A DNA stretch of 64,000 nt from NCBI GenBank assembly GCA_951813065.1, contig CATOTH010000007.1, positions 124,001 through 188,000 on the forward strand. Reading direction: 5' to 3'. Position numbers and translations under genes: made by a program. Origin of the DNA: an uncultured Bryobacterales bacterium. GTDB lineage: Bacteria; Acidobacteriota; Terriglobia; Bryobacterales; UBA6623. Under the pieces are notes generated by a model. The model searched no databases, was not told the DNA's origin, and worked only from the letters and a program-made list of their open reading frames with translations. Within the stretch, counting starts at the first letter, position 1. The number at the start of each line of letters is the position of its first letter. This document shows positions 50,902 to 60,334 of the stretch, one piece after another.

Positions 50902-53265
50902 ATGCGAACCGTAGATCGGACGCTGCGGGACCATGCTCGCCTGACAGCCATGGTCGCCGCCGGTGCGTTTGTTTGTGGACTGCAGGCGCAGCAGTCCGCG
51001 CCATCCACTGCCCAGCACCGGCTGCTCGTCGACCAGTACTGTACGTCCTGCCACAACGAGAACCTCAGGACTGCCAATCTCGCGCTTGATCTAGTGGGCG
51101 CCAAGCCGGTCGAGGAAAACACCTCGATCTGGGAACAAGTGGTACGCAAGCTTCGCAGCCGCCAAATGCCACCCTTGGGATCTCGGCGGCCCGATGATCG
51201 TACCTACGAGGCAGCACTGTCCGCGCTGGAGTCGTTGCTAGACAGCGCTGCCGCAGCCAACCCGAACCCCGGACGCACCGACACCTTCCGAAGGCTAACC
51301 CGTACGGAGTATCAGCATGCCATCCGAGACCTGCTCGCTGTCGACCTGAACCTCTCGTCGGTGCTGCCGCGAGACGAGTCCAGTTCGGGTTTTGACAACA
51401 TCACGGTCGGCGACCTCTCTCCGACACTGCTCGAAGCGTACGTGTCAGCGGCGGACAAGATCTCGCGCGTGGCGATCGGGCGGCCAGTCCAGTCTCTCGC
51501 TGTCGAGACGATCAAGAAAAAGCCGGACCTCACGCAGGAATGGCACGTCGACGGACTCCCGGTGGGCACTCGCGGCGGAACAGCCTTCCCTCACATGTTT
51601 CCGCTGGATGCGGACTACGAGATCGTGATACGCCTGACACGAGACCGGGACGAACAGGTCGAGGGCCTACGAGAACCCCACCAGGTGGAACTGCTCCTGG
51701 ACGGCAAACGGCTCCGCCTGTTCGAGGTCGTGCCGCCGCGACACATCGGGGATCATTCCGCTGTCGACAAGCACCTCCGGGCACGGGTCCCGATCTCGGC
51801 TGGGCCGCACAACATTGGAGTGACGTTCCTCAAGAGGCCCTGGGCGGTGCTCGAAACGGATCGGCAACCGTACCAGGCCCACTTCAACGCATACCGGCAT
51901 CCCCGGGTGCAACCGGCAGTCTACGAAGTCGCCGTTATTGGACCCTACAACCCAACGGGCCCCGGCAGCACACCCAGCCGGGACCGCATTTTCGTTTGTC
52001 GGCCCGAAGGCAATCGAGACGAGGAGGGTTGCGCCAAGCGCATCCTGACGACACTCATGCGCCGGGCATACCGCCGGGAGGTCACGGAGAGCGACTTCGA
52101 GAGCCCCCTGGACTTCTATCGCCGGGGGCGCTCCGAGGATGGCTTTGAAGCTGGGATCGAGATGGCCCTCTCATCGATCCTGGTCAGTCCGGAGTTCCTG
52201 TTTCGCGTGGAAAGAGACCCCCCCGGGGTCGCGCCCAACACGGCATATCCGATCAGCGATGTGGAACTTGCATCGAGGCTGTCCTTCTTTCTCTGGAGCA
52301 GCATTCCCGATGATGAGCTTCTCGACGCTGCGATCCGGGGGGAATTGAGGCGTCCAGGGGTTCTGGAGCAGCAGGTGCAGCGCATGCTGGCCGACCGGCG
52401 CTCGGTCGCGTTGGTGTCGAACTTCGCGGCCCAGTGGCTGCACCTGCGCAATCTCGAGTCCGCCACTCCCAACATGCGGCTGTTCCCGAGCTTCGACGAC
52501 AACCTGCGCCAGGCGATGCGACGCGAGACGGAATTGCTTCTCGAAAGCGTCATCAAGGAGGACCGGAGCGTCCTTGACCTGCTGGCCTCCGACTACACGT
52601 TCCTGAACGAACGGCTCGCCAAGCACTACGGGATACCGCATGTCTACGGCAGCTGGTTCCGGAAAGTCCAGCTTGACGACAACAGCAGACGTGGCGGACT
52701 GCTTCGCCACGGAAGCATCCTGACGGTAACCTCCTACAACACACGGACCTCGCCGGTCATTCGCGGGCACTGGGTGCTGGAGAACCTGCTGGCCGTGCCA
52801 CCACCGCCGGCGCCACCCGACGTTCCGACTCTGGAGGAGAAGACGATCGATGGCAGTCTTTCGGTTCGAGACCGGCTCGTGGAGCATCGCGCCAACCCGG
52901 CCTGCGCGGGCTGTCACAGCCTGATGGATCCACTGGGTTTCGCGCTCGAGAACTATGACGCCGTTGGGCGCTGGCGAGACTCCGAAGGCGGACTGCGGAT
53001 CGACGCAATGGGCAATTTTCCGGGCGGTGCGCACTTTAACGGGGTGTCAGGCCTTGAGAAAGCCCTTCTGGACCGCCCTGAATTGTTTCTGGGTGCCCTA
53101 GTCGAGAAGCTATTGGTTTATTCTCTAGGCAGAGTTGTTGAGTATCACGACGCTCCAGCGGTTCGAAAGATCGTGCGAGACTCACGCTCCGAAGGCTTTC
53201 GCTTCTCGTCCCTCGTTCTTGGGATCGCGAGAAGCGAGCCGTTTCAAATGAGGAGATCACCATGA
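50902..53265 (+). CDS. DUF1587/1592/1588/1585 cytochrome-like exported protein
   Basis: A 787-residue exported protein. The signal region is LTAMVAAGAFVCGLQAQ. CTSCH at 47-51 and CAGCH at 668-672 are heme c attachment sites at the two ends. Between them are the family blocks: PPLGSRRPD and RLTRTEYQHAIRDLL (DUF1587), LPLDADYEIVIRLTRD (a carbohydrate-binding-like insert), SSILVSPEFLFRVERD and ASRLSFFLWSSIPDDELL (DUF1592), GGLLRHGSILTVTSYNTRTS (DUF1588) and LLVYSLGRVVEYHD (DUF1585). Such proteins pair with DUF1552 proteins in Planctomycetes, Verrucomicrobia and Acidobacteria; an electron-transfer or oxidative role on polymers is inferred. Its last four bases overlap the next gene. Confidence 0.9.
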   Translation: MRTVDRTLRDHARLTAMVAAGAFVCGLQAQQSAPSTAQHRLLVDQYCTSCHNENLRTANLALDLVGAKPVEENTSIWEQVVRKLRSRQMPPLGSRRPDDRTYEAALSALESLLDSAAAANPNPGRTDTFRRLTRTEYQHAIRDLLAVDLNLSSVLPRDESSSGFDNITVGDLSPTLLEAYVSAADKISRVAIGRPVQSLAVETIKKKPDLTQEWHVDGLPVGTRGGTAFPHMFPLDADYEIVIRLTRDRDEQVEGLREPHQVELLLDGKRLRLFEVVPPRHIGDHSAVDKHLRARVPISAGPHNIGVTFLKRPWAVLETDRQPYQAHFNAYRHPRVQPAVYEVAVIGPYNPTGPGSTPSRDRIFVCRPEGNRDEEGCAKRILTTLMRRAYRREVTESDFESPLDFYRRGRSEDGFEAGIEMALSSILVSPEFLFRVERDPPGVAPNTAYPISDVELASRLSFFLWSSIPDDELLDAAIRGELRRPGVLEQQVQRMLADRRSVALVSNFAAQWLHLRNLESATPNMRLFPSFDDNLRQAMRRETELLLESVIKEDRSVLDLLASDYTFLNERLAKHYGIPHVYGSWFRKVQLDDNSRRGGLLRHGSILTVTSYNTRTSPVIRGHWVLENLLAVPPPPAPPDVPTLEEKTIDGSLSVRDRLVEHRANPACAGCHSLMDPLGFALENYDAVGRWRDSEGGLRIDAMGNFPGGAHFNGVSGLEKALLDRPELFLGALVEKLLVYSLGRVVEYHDAPAVRKIVRDSRSEGFRFSSLVLGIARSEPFQMRRSP

Positions 53266-54596
53266 CCATCACCAAGAAGGCTTTGCCGCGGCGGACGCTA
53301 CTCCGCGGGATGGGCGCTACCGTGGCTCTTCCCCTGCTGGACGCGATGGTCCCGGCGATGACCGCAACAGCCTCGACGCCGGCGAGCCCCGTCCGCCGAC
53401 TGGGCTATATCTTCGTCCCGATGGGATCCGACATTACCCGCTGGACCCCTCCAGGCAATGATTCGCTGACAGATCTCTCACCCATCCTGCAGCCCCTCGC
53501 GCCGCACAAGGACCACCTCACGGTCGTGACGAACATGGAGTTGCGAAATGCCTACCCGGGCACCCATGCAACCTCCAACTCTGCCTACCTGAGCTGCGCG
53601 AAGGCCAAGTTGACCGAGAGCTCCGACTATTACCTCGGCACGACCGTCGATCAGATCGCAGCCAAGGAAATCGGTCAAGGCACGCAGCTCCCCTCCCTCG
53701 AGCTGGGAATGGAAATCCTGGAGGTTGTGGGGCAATGCGATGATGGCTTCGCCTGCGTATACCAGAACAATCTCTCCTGGTCCTCGCCCACCACTCCGCT
53801 TCCTTACGAGGCGCACCCTCGGAAAGTCTTCGAACGGTTGTTCGGCGAGGGCAGCCCGGAGGAACGCAGCAAGACACTCAAGAAGAAGGCCAGCATGCTG
53901 GACCGGGTGAAGAGCGACATCTCGCGCCTCCAGCGGGAACTGGGCTCGGGTGACCGGGCGAAGATCGATCAGTACCTCAGTAGCGTGCGGGAAGTGGAGC
54001 GTCGCATCCAGATCGCCGAATCGGGAGCATCCGAGGAGAATACGACCCCGGACATGGAGCGGCCGGTCGGTGTCCCGGCTGCCTATGCGGACCATGTCAG
54101 GCTGATGTTTGACCTGCAGGTCCTGGCGCTCCAGGCCGACATCACGAGGGTGATTACCTTCCAGCTGGCAAGGGAGGGTAGCACCAGAAGCTACAACGAG
54201 ATCGGAGTGTCCGAACCGCACCATCCATTGACCCATCACGGAAACGATCCGCGCAAGATCGCCAAGGTGGCGAAGATCAACGAGTATCACGTGTCGCTCT
54301 TCGGATATCTGATCGAGAAGCTCAAGACCACCCCGGAGGGGGACGGATCCCTACTCGACCACTCCCTGTACCTGTACGGGAGCGGCATGGGAGACCCGAA
54401 TCTGCACGACCATATCAACCTTCCGATCATGGTCGCTGGAGGCGGTGCCGGGCGGATGAAAGGCGGCCGCCACATCCATTACACGGATCGAACACCGCTT
54501 GCAAACCTCCACTTGACCTTGCTGGAAAAGGCCGGCGTGCATATGGATTCATTCGCCGACAGCAAGGGGAAGGTCGAGGAGTTGCTGTCGATCTGA
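53262..54596 (+). CDS. DUF1552 Tat-exported protein
   Basis: A 444-residue DUF1552 protein. ATG 53,262 overlaps the previous stop (ATGA), showing translational coupling. The N-terminus PRRTLLRGMGATVALPLLDA is a twin-arginine signal. Conserved blocks are LGYIFVPMGSDITRWTPPGN, PGTHATSNSAYLSCAK, SVREVERRIQIAE, VLALQADITRVITFQLAREG, HHPLTHHGNDPRKIAKVAKI and LYGSGMGDPNLHDHINLP. The fold is related to alkaline-phosphatase-like DUF1501 proteins. Tat export suggests a folded cofactor or metal site. The function is not known, but its pairing with the heme protein is highly conserved. Confidence 0.9.
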   Translation: MTITKKALPRRTLLRGMGATVALPLLDAMVPAMTATASTPASPVRRLGYIFVPMGSDITRWTPPGNDSLTDLSPILQPLAPHKDHLTVVTNMELRNAYPGTHATSNSAYLSCAKAKLTESSDYYLGTTVDQIAAKEIGQGTQLPSLELGMEILEVVGQCDDGFACVYQNNLSWSSPTTPLPYEAHPRKVFERLFGEGSPEERSKTLKKKASMLDRVKSDISRLQRELGSGDRAKIDQYLSSVREVERRIQIAESGASEENTTPDMERPVGVPAAYADHVRLMFDLQVLALQADITRVITFQLAREGSTRSYNEIGVSEPHHPLTHHGNDPRKIAKVAKINEYHVSLFGYLIEKLKTTPEGDGSLLDHSLYLYGSGMGDPNLHDHINLPIMVAGGGAGRMKGGRHIHYTDRTPLANLHLTLLEKAGVHMDSFADSKGKVEELLSI

Positions 54597-54622
54597 TCCG
54601 CTTCAACCTGGGGAGATACGCC

Positions 54623-56284
54623 ATGGCGCCTTACGTCTCAGGGGGCCGAGAAGGCCTGGGAGCCGCGCGCGCGCGGGAGCGATCGCATCGGCTCCAACAG
54701 TCCGCTTCGTCGCGACTTCGGACCGTGAGTCGCTGCTCGCGCCTTTGCGGCCTTGCTGTCGCGCTCCTGCTAGTGGCCAGTCCGGCTGCCGCAGCCGACT
54801 CGTCGCTGGCGGATGCAGCCCAGGCTCGGGACTGGGAGCGGGTCCACGCCCTGATCGAGGGGTCGGCCGAAGTCAATGCCCCCCAAGTTGACGGCATGAC
54901 CGCCCTGCATTGGGCAAGCCTGTACGACGACCTTGAAGTGGCGAAGCTCTTGGTCGCAACCGGCGCGAACGCGAATGCCGCCAACCGGTACGGCGTGACG
55001 CCGCTCTCTCTGGCCTGCACCAACGGAAACGGTGCGCTCGTGGAACTCTTGCTCGATGCCGGTGCGGACCCCAATGCCAGCCTCCCTGGAGGAGAGACTG
55101 CGTTGATGACTGCCGCCAGAACGGGACGGATCGGGCCGGTCAAAGCGCTCTTGGCCCGCGGAGCCGACGTCCACGGGAAAGTTCATGGAATGGGACGGCG
55201 GGAAGGCGCGGGAGCCAATGCCTTCAACCACCGCATCAACGACCCGGGAATCTTTGACTTCGAGACGAAACCGGAACAGACAGCGCTGATCTGGGCGGCG
55301 GCGGAAGGACATGCCGAGGTCGTCGCGGAACTGATCAAGGCGGGTGCCGACTCTCAGGCCCCCCTGCCCTCGGGTTTCACGCCGCTGCTGTTCGCCGTAC
55401 GGAACGGCCACCTGGAGGTCGTGAAGACCCTCATGCAAGCGGGCGCGGATATCAATCAACGCATCGAGCCTGACCCAGACTGGCGCCACATGGGTTACCG
55501 GGCGCGACTGCGGCCCGGTGCGACCGCCCTGCACGTGGCTGTCGAGAACGGTCATTTCGAACTGGGGGCCTATCTGCTGGAAGCCGGATTGGATCCCAAC
55601 GCTGCCGACCCGGTCGGCTATACCGCACTGCACGCGATGACCAATGCGCGCAGAATCGCGCCTGGCGATGCCGACCCGCCTCCCGAGCCTACCGGTAACA
55701 TGACAAGCTTGGAGTTTGTTCGCAAGCTGGCCGATCACGGCGCGAACCTGGACGCGAGAATGACCGGACCCGGCCTGATCAATCTGGGTGCCGCCGTGCT
55801 CGGCCCGACCGCGTTCCTGGCGGCGGCCCAGACCACGGACCTCGCATTCATGAAGACACTGGTTGATCTGGGCGCCGACCCGCTGCTGACGGACGGAATC
55901 AATCGCACGGCGCTGATGCTGGTGGGAGCAAGGACTGGATCTGAAGCGGAAGTGCTGCACGCGATCGACTTGTTGCTGGATCTCGGCGTTGCCATCGATG
56001 CCGTCGACAAGAACGGTGAGACTGCGATGCACGCGGCAGCCTACAGGGATCGATCCGAGCCGATCAAGCTCCTAGCCGCGAGAGGCGCAAGTATCGATGT
56101 CTGGAATCGCAAGAACCGGCAAGGCTCCACGCCATTGGCCATTGCCGCAGGCTACCGTGGGCCGCGAAGCTTCCGGCCCCAACCCCTAGCCGAAGCGGCG
56201 ATTCGTGAAGTGATGGTCGCCGCCGGTGTGCCCGTGCCGGAAGTCGTTGCCGCCCCTGCCACGGGGCCCATACGGGCATATTAG
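54623..56284 (+). CDS. Exported ankyrin-repeat protein
   Basis: A 553-residue protein, 26 bases after the DUF1552 gene with GGGGAGA before ATG 54,623. A long basic N-terminus leads into the signal LCGLAVALLLVASPAAAA. About ten ankyrin repeats follow, such as DGMTALHWASLYDDLEVAKL, YGVTPLSLACTNGNGALVEL, TALIWAAAEGHAEVVAELIK and TALHVAVENGHFELGAYLLE. Exported ankyrin proteins downstream of DUF1592/DUF1552 pairs occur in related bacteria, so it probably binds one of them in the periplasm. Confidence 0.85.
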   Translation: MAPYVSGGREGLGAARARERSHRLQQSASSRLRTVSRCSRLCGLAVALLLVASPAAAADSSLADAAQARDWERVHALIEGSAEVNAPQVDGMTALHWASLYDDLEVAKLLVATGANANAANRYGVTPLSLACTNGNGALVELLLDAGADPNASLPGGETALMTAARTGRIGPVKALLARGADVHGKVHGMGRREGAGANAFNHRINDPGIFDFETKPEQTALIWAAAEGHAEVVAELIKAGADSQAPLPSGFTPLLFAVRNGHLEVVKTLMQAGADINQRIEPDPDWRHMGYRARLRPGATALHVAVENGHFELGAYLLEAGLDPNAADPVGYTALHAMTNARRIAPGDADPPPEPTGNMTSLEFVRKLADHGANLDARMTGPGLINLGAAVLGPTAFLAAAQTTDLAFMKTLVDLGADPLLTDGINRTALMLVGARTGSEAEVLHAIDLLLDLGVAIDAVDKNGETAMHAAAYRDRSEPIKLLAARGASIDVWNRKNRQGSTPLAIAAGYRGPRSFRPQPLAEAAIREVMVAAGVPVPEVVAAPATGPIRAY

Positions 56285-56471
56285 CCGTTCCGGGGACTGA
56301 TGTCGGGAACCCGCTCGCGGGCGATGACTCGAATGCCGGATTCATGCTGAATTCGGCACCACAGCGCTGAGCATGATGCAGCGGTGGATTGGCACTGAAG
56401 GCGGGCTCGTAGTCTCGACCTGGATGCGCGGCCGCTCGCGGCCGTGGCGTGGTGCCCGGAATGCAGTTTCC

Positions 56472-57200
56472 TCATCTCGAAGCGGCAAACGGAACGACGG
56501 GAGGGTTCGTCATGAAGGTGTCCCAGAAAGGGTTGCCTCGCTGGGCAGGATGCAACATGACATCGAGCCAGCGGAAGTCTTGGAACCCTGCCCTTTGGAA
56601 GGCATCCCGATAGGTGTCCGGGCTGAGAAAAAAGTTCTTGAACTGGAATTCTTGCCCGTCGCTGTTCGTGATCGTGTACCGGATCGCATCGCCCTCCTTC
56701 GGGTTGGGCACGCGGCTCTTCTGGATCCCGTATTGCCTCCACGACACCGTTCCCTGCCGAGGACTCAGGATGTTGTCGTTAAATCCCACGAACCGCCCGG
56801 CCGGCCGCAACGCGTCATGACAGACCTGACAAAACCGCTGGAGTTGCTGTCCGGTCCTGGCGTAGTTCAACAGGTACATCGCCACGACAATGTCCACCGT
56901 TTCCCGTGTGACGAAGTCTGAGACATCCTGATGCACGTACTTGCAGCCCAGAGGATGCTGCCTCTCGACTTCTTCCGCAAGGCAAATCATCTCCGACGAG
57001 ACGTCGATGCCCGTAACGTTTGAGGCCCCGGCCTGCTTGAGCAGACGCGTATAGGAGCCATCCCCGCAGGCCATGTCCAGAATCGATTTCCCGCGGATGT
57101 CTCCGAGAAGCTCGAAAAGCGTGTATCTCTCGATGCAGTCGCGAAACGGCAAACGCTTGGAATCCCGATACTGCTCTGCAATCGCGTCGTATTCTTCCAT
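56472..57200 (-). CDS. Class I SAM-dependent methyltransferase
   Basis: A 242-residue methyltransferase. ATG 57,200 starts MEEYDAIAEQYRDSKRLPF. Motif I is ILDMACGDGSYTRLLKQAG, followed by NVTGIDVSSEMICLAEEVE, YVHQDVSDF, and VDIVVAMYLLNYARTGQQLQ in the ubiE-like pattern. ALRPAGRFVGFNDN ends the core. The substrate is unknown. It stands alone, converging with the ankyrin gene. Confidence 0.85.
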   Translation of the reverse strand: MEEYDAIAEQYRDSKRLPFRDCIERYTLFELLGDIRGKSILDMACGDGSYTRLLKQAGASNVTGIDVSSEMICLAEEVERQHPLGCKYVHQDVSDFVTRETVDIVVAMYLLNYARTGQQLQRFCQVCHDALRPAGRFVGFNDNILSPRQGTVSWRQYGIQKSRVPNPKEGDAIRYTITNSDGQEFQFKNFFLSPDTYRDAFQRAGFQDFRWLDVMLHPAQRGNPFWDTFMTNPPVVPFAASR

Positions 57201-57573
57201 GCGAGACAAGCATGGTATCAGCGGAGGCACTCCGACCCGAGCCAACACAAGGCTTCGCAGGTGTGTGAAGGCGTGGGATTCCGGACCATTTTCCGCAAGC
57301 TGTCAATGTCCAATGAAAACGCACGACAAGACTGCCCACACCTGGGGAGACTGGTTGCGTGCCATGGCGGGGCAAGCCTTCAATATCGACCAATTCTGGA
57401 GATGCCCGCTCGGCGCAAGGGAGCACCGCAAAACAGCACATTTGAGCCAGATTTCAAGAGACTTGCCGCACATTCCTGACCGCTCGCCCGGGCACCTGCC
57501 GAGGCGGTTGTAGGGTAGCGCCATTCCCTCGACCAAGCGATCGGGTCCTAGAAGTCCGCAGCTCCCGGACCGG
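57201..57573. other. Gap upstream of the methyltransferase
   Basis: No gene is supported on either strand. It holds the presumed methyltransferase promoter, not recognisable by eye. Confidence 0.35.
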
Positions 57574-58310
57574 CTACGGATCTCGTAATCGCGTCGACTC
57601 CGACCCCATGGCCCGTATGGACCGCGTCGTCGCCAGCAGTCTCTTCTCCTGCAGGCGCAGCAAACTGTCTCGGGAGTCCGGGCTGCCGGCCGGCACGGGC
57701 AGCATCACGCGCAAGAGCCCGAATGGCGCGAGGACCCTCGCTCTCCGGCCAAGAACGTTCATGGCATCAACTTCCTCGGTGCGAAGGCCCTGGTCGGGAT
57801 GGAAAGAATAGACCAGCACGATACCGCCACCTCGTCCTGCAATCGAGCGGCGTACAACTGCACGACCAATCCCCCGAATGAATGTCCGACGAGAACGAAG
57901 GGCGGTTCGATCTCGGCATTTCGAAGCAGAAGCCTCAACTCCTGGACGATGCTCCCGGTCGTGCGGAATCCCGCAGCGGTTTCGCTCCATCCATACCCTG
58001 CTCTGTCATACGCGCATACTCTCGTGAAGTTCGCGACACCGGAATAGTGGACGCCCACGAGAGAGAAATCCCCGGGAGGCCAGCCTCGAGAATGACAGCG
58101 GGACTGCCTTCGCCCTCGCACAGAAGGTGAACTTCGCGCCCGTCAACGTCGACCAATCAGCCGCGTGCGTCGATGTGGCCCAAGGCGAGGCTGGAAAGCG
58201 CCCACAGCTACAATGCCGCCGTCGCAACTGCCAGAACGAACGCCCCGCCACACCAGAGACAAGTGCGGGCGAGAAATCTTCTCACCAGACGATTCTGACA
58301 CCGCCTCCGC
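57574..58310 (-). pseudogene. Alpha/beta hydrolase with several stops and frameshifts
   Basis: The minus strand reads as a membrane-anchored alpha/beta hydrolase in pieces: a helix (CLWCGGAFVLAVATAAL), a TAG, LWALSSLALGHIDARG, a TGA, then LVDVDGREVHLLCEGEGSPA and VILEAGLPG. After a frameshift come VANFTRVCAYDRAGYGWSET and PPFVLVGHSFGGLVVQLYAA with the nucleophile elbow, and after another shift RTEEVDAMNVLGRRARVLAP to the stop at 57,574. The first two stops are in the same frame as the flanking coding parts. With two stops and two shifts it is inactive. Confidence 0.75.
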
Positions 58311-58489
58311 CTGAGTTGATTCCGCACCGGAGTACGGCCAGAGGCCGAGACCCAGCACGGGCCAGCGTGAATTAGCTCATCTCGCGGCCAGAACACGGAG
58401 AGCACTGGGTGCCCGACTGCACCCGGCGTCTGTGTCAGAAGCACGTGCGCGACGCAACCTCGCGGCTGCGTGCTGCTAGCATCTTCGGT

Positions 58490-58771
58490 ATGCAACTCGG
58501 CAGGGCGTTCGGTGCAGGACTGCAGGCGATCCGCCAGTCGATTCCGCGGTTCATTTCGCTAGCCAAGGAACTGGCGCACGAGGTGGTGGGTTTCATGTTC
58601 TTCGCTTTCGCGGCGGTGTTCATTTTTGGTCCCTTCGGCTTCATCCAGAACTTTGAGCCGGATGGCGGATGGAGTGCAAGGCTTGTTATTTCGGGCATCG
58701 GGGCGCTGATGTTCGTTTGGTTCGGCGTCGACTCGTTCCGCCGGGCCAAGCGGCTCGCACGCAAGCGCTAG
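58490..58771 (+). CDS. Small two-helix membrane protein
   Basis: A 93-residue protein: an amphipathic N-terminus (LGRAFGAGLQAIRQSIPRF), two membrane helices (HEVVGFMFFAFAAVFIFGPF and LVISGIGALMFVWFGVDSF) and a basic tail (RRAKRLARKR). ATG 58,490 has only weak ribosome signals. It lies 21 bases before the mutase gene, probably co-transcribed. I do not know its function. Confidence 0.7.
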   Translation: MQLGRAFGAGLQAIRQSIPRFISLAKELAHEVVGFMFFAFAAVFIFGPFGFIQNFEPDGGWSARLVISGIGALMFVWFGVDSFRRAKRLARKR

Positions 58772-58792
58772 GATCTTCCGCTCCACAGGACA

Positions 58793-60319
58793 ATGAAGCC
58801 GCTCTACGAAAAAGACTCTCCCGTGCCGGCGCGAGAACCGGGCCTCCCGGGCGAGTACCCGTACACCCGCGGGATCCATCCGGGAATGTACCGAGACCGC
58901 CTCTGGACGATGCGCCAATATGCGGGCTACGGAAACGCCCGCCAGTCGAACGAACGCTACAGGTACCTCATCGAGCGCGGCACAACCGGCCTCTCTGTCG
59001 CTTTCGACCTGCCGACGCAGATGGGATACGACTCGGACCACAAACTCGCGCTCGGTGAAGTCGGGCGCGCCGGGGTTGCGATTTCCTGCCTCTCCGACAT
59101 GGAATCACTCTTCGACGGCATCCGGCTGGACCAGGTGTCGACGTCGATGACGATCAATTCGACGGCCGCCATCCTGCTCGCAATGTACGTCGCCACCGGG
59201 GACCGCCACGGGGTTCCGGCAGACGCGCTGCGCGGCACGGTCCAGAACGACATCCTGAAGGAGTATATCGCCCGTGGCACCTATATTTATCCGCCTCAAG
59301 CCTCTATGCGAATCGTCACGGACATCCTCTCGTGGACGGCTCGCGAGACGCCTCGGTGGAACCCAATCTCGATCAGCGGGTACCACATGCGCGAAGCCGG
59401 GGCAAGCGCCGTGCAGGAACTGGCATTCACGCTCGGTAATGCCATCGCGTACATCGAAGCCGCTCTCCGGGCAGGCGTGGCCGTGGACGATTTCGCGCCG
59501 CGACTATCGTTTTTCTTCAGTTCCGACCGCAACTTCCTGGAAGAGATCGCCAAGTTCCGAGCTGCCCGCCGAATGTACGCGAGGCTGATGAAGGAGCGGT
59601 TCGGCGCGCTGGACCCGCGTTCGCAGAAACTCCGTTTCCACACCCAGACTGCGGGCTCGAGCCTCACAGCGCAGCAGCCGCGCGTCAACGTGATCCGGAC
59701 GACCTTCCAAGCCCTCGCCGCGGTTCTCGGCGGTACGCAGTCTCTGCATACTAACTCGCTGGATGAAGCCCTCGCGCTGCCTGGCGAGGAAGCCGCCACG
59801 CTCGCGCTGCGCACCCAGCAGGCGATTGCGCTTGAATCGGGCGTTGCCAACACTGTGGACCCGCTGGGAGGGTCGTTCTGCATCGAGGGACTCACGGCCG
59901 AACTGGAAGAGGAAGCACTCGCTTATCTCGCAAGAATCGACGAAATGGGCGGGATGGTGACGGCAATCGAGCAAGGCTTCGTTCAGCGAGAGATCCAGAA
60001 CACCGCGTATGATTTCCAGCGGCGCGTCGAGCGCGGCGAGCAAACCATTGTCGGCGTGAACAAGTACCGCTCGGACGAGCCGGACTCAGTGCCAATCCTC
60101 CGGATCGACCCCTCCGAAGAATCCGAACGCGCGGAGACGCTCAAGAACTTCCGGAGTGCCCGGGAACGCGCGGCAGTGGACGCGGCACTGGGGCGCCTGC
60201 AGTCAGTCGCGGAGAGCGAGAGCAATCTCCTGCCAGCGATTCGAGAGGCCGTCGAAGCGCCCGCGACGCTGGGAGAGATTTCGGATGCCTTGCGCGATGT
60301 GTTCGGAGTCTACGAGTAA
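58793..60319 (+). CDS. Methylmalonyl-CoA mutase catalytic subunit
   Basis: A 508-residue TIM-barrel subunit of an adenosylcobalamin-dependent acyl-CoA mutase. [57 protein letters not shown] and [20 protein letters not shown] are family blocks. [20 protein letters not shown] and [20 protein letters not shown] follow. It ends at DVFGVYE without the C-terminal B12-binding domain, so a separate small subunit is needed; none is in this window. It may act on methylmalonyl-CoA, isobutyryl-CoA or related substrates; the pathway is propionate or branched-chain metabolism. It converges with mutL with a 15-base gap. Confidence 0.9.
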   Translation: MKPLYEKDSPVPAREPGLPGEYPYTRGIHPGMYRDRLWTMRQYAGYGNARQSNERYRYLIERGTTGLSVAFDLPTQMGYDSDHKLALGEVGRAGVAISCLSDMESLFDGIRLDQVSTSMTINSTAAILLAMYVATGDRHGVPADALRGTVQNDILKEYIARGTYIYPPQASMRIVTDILSWTARETPRWNPISISGYHMREAGASAVQELAFTLGNAIAYIEAALRAGVAVDDFAPRLSFFFSSDRNFLEEIAKFRAARRMYARLMKERFGALDPRSQKLRFHTQTAGSSLTAQQPRVNVIRTTFQALAAVLGGTQSLHTNSLDEALALPGEEAATLALRTQQAIALESGVANTVDPLGGSFCIEGLTAELEEEALAYLARIDEMGGMVTAIEQGFVQREIQNTAYDFQRRVERGEQTIVGVNKYRSDEPDSVPILRIDPSEESERAETLKNFRSARERAAVDAALGRLQSVAESESNLLPAIREAVEAPATLGEISDALRDVFGVYE

Positions 60320-60334
60320 ATCGCGCGGAATGCG

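Noticed and set aside
54770-56032. 420-codon minus-strand open frame
   Set aside because: Antisense of the ankyrin gene, with no start signals or recognisable domains.
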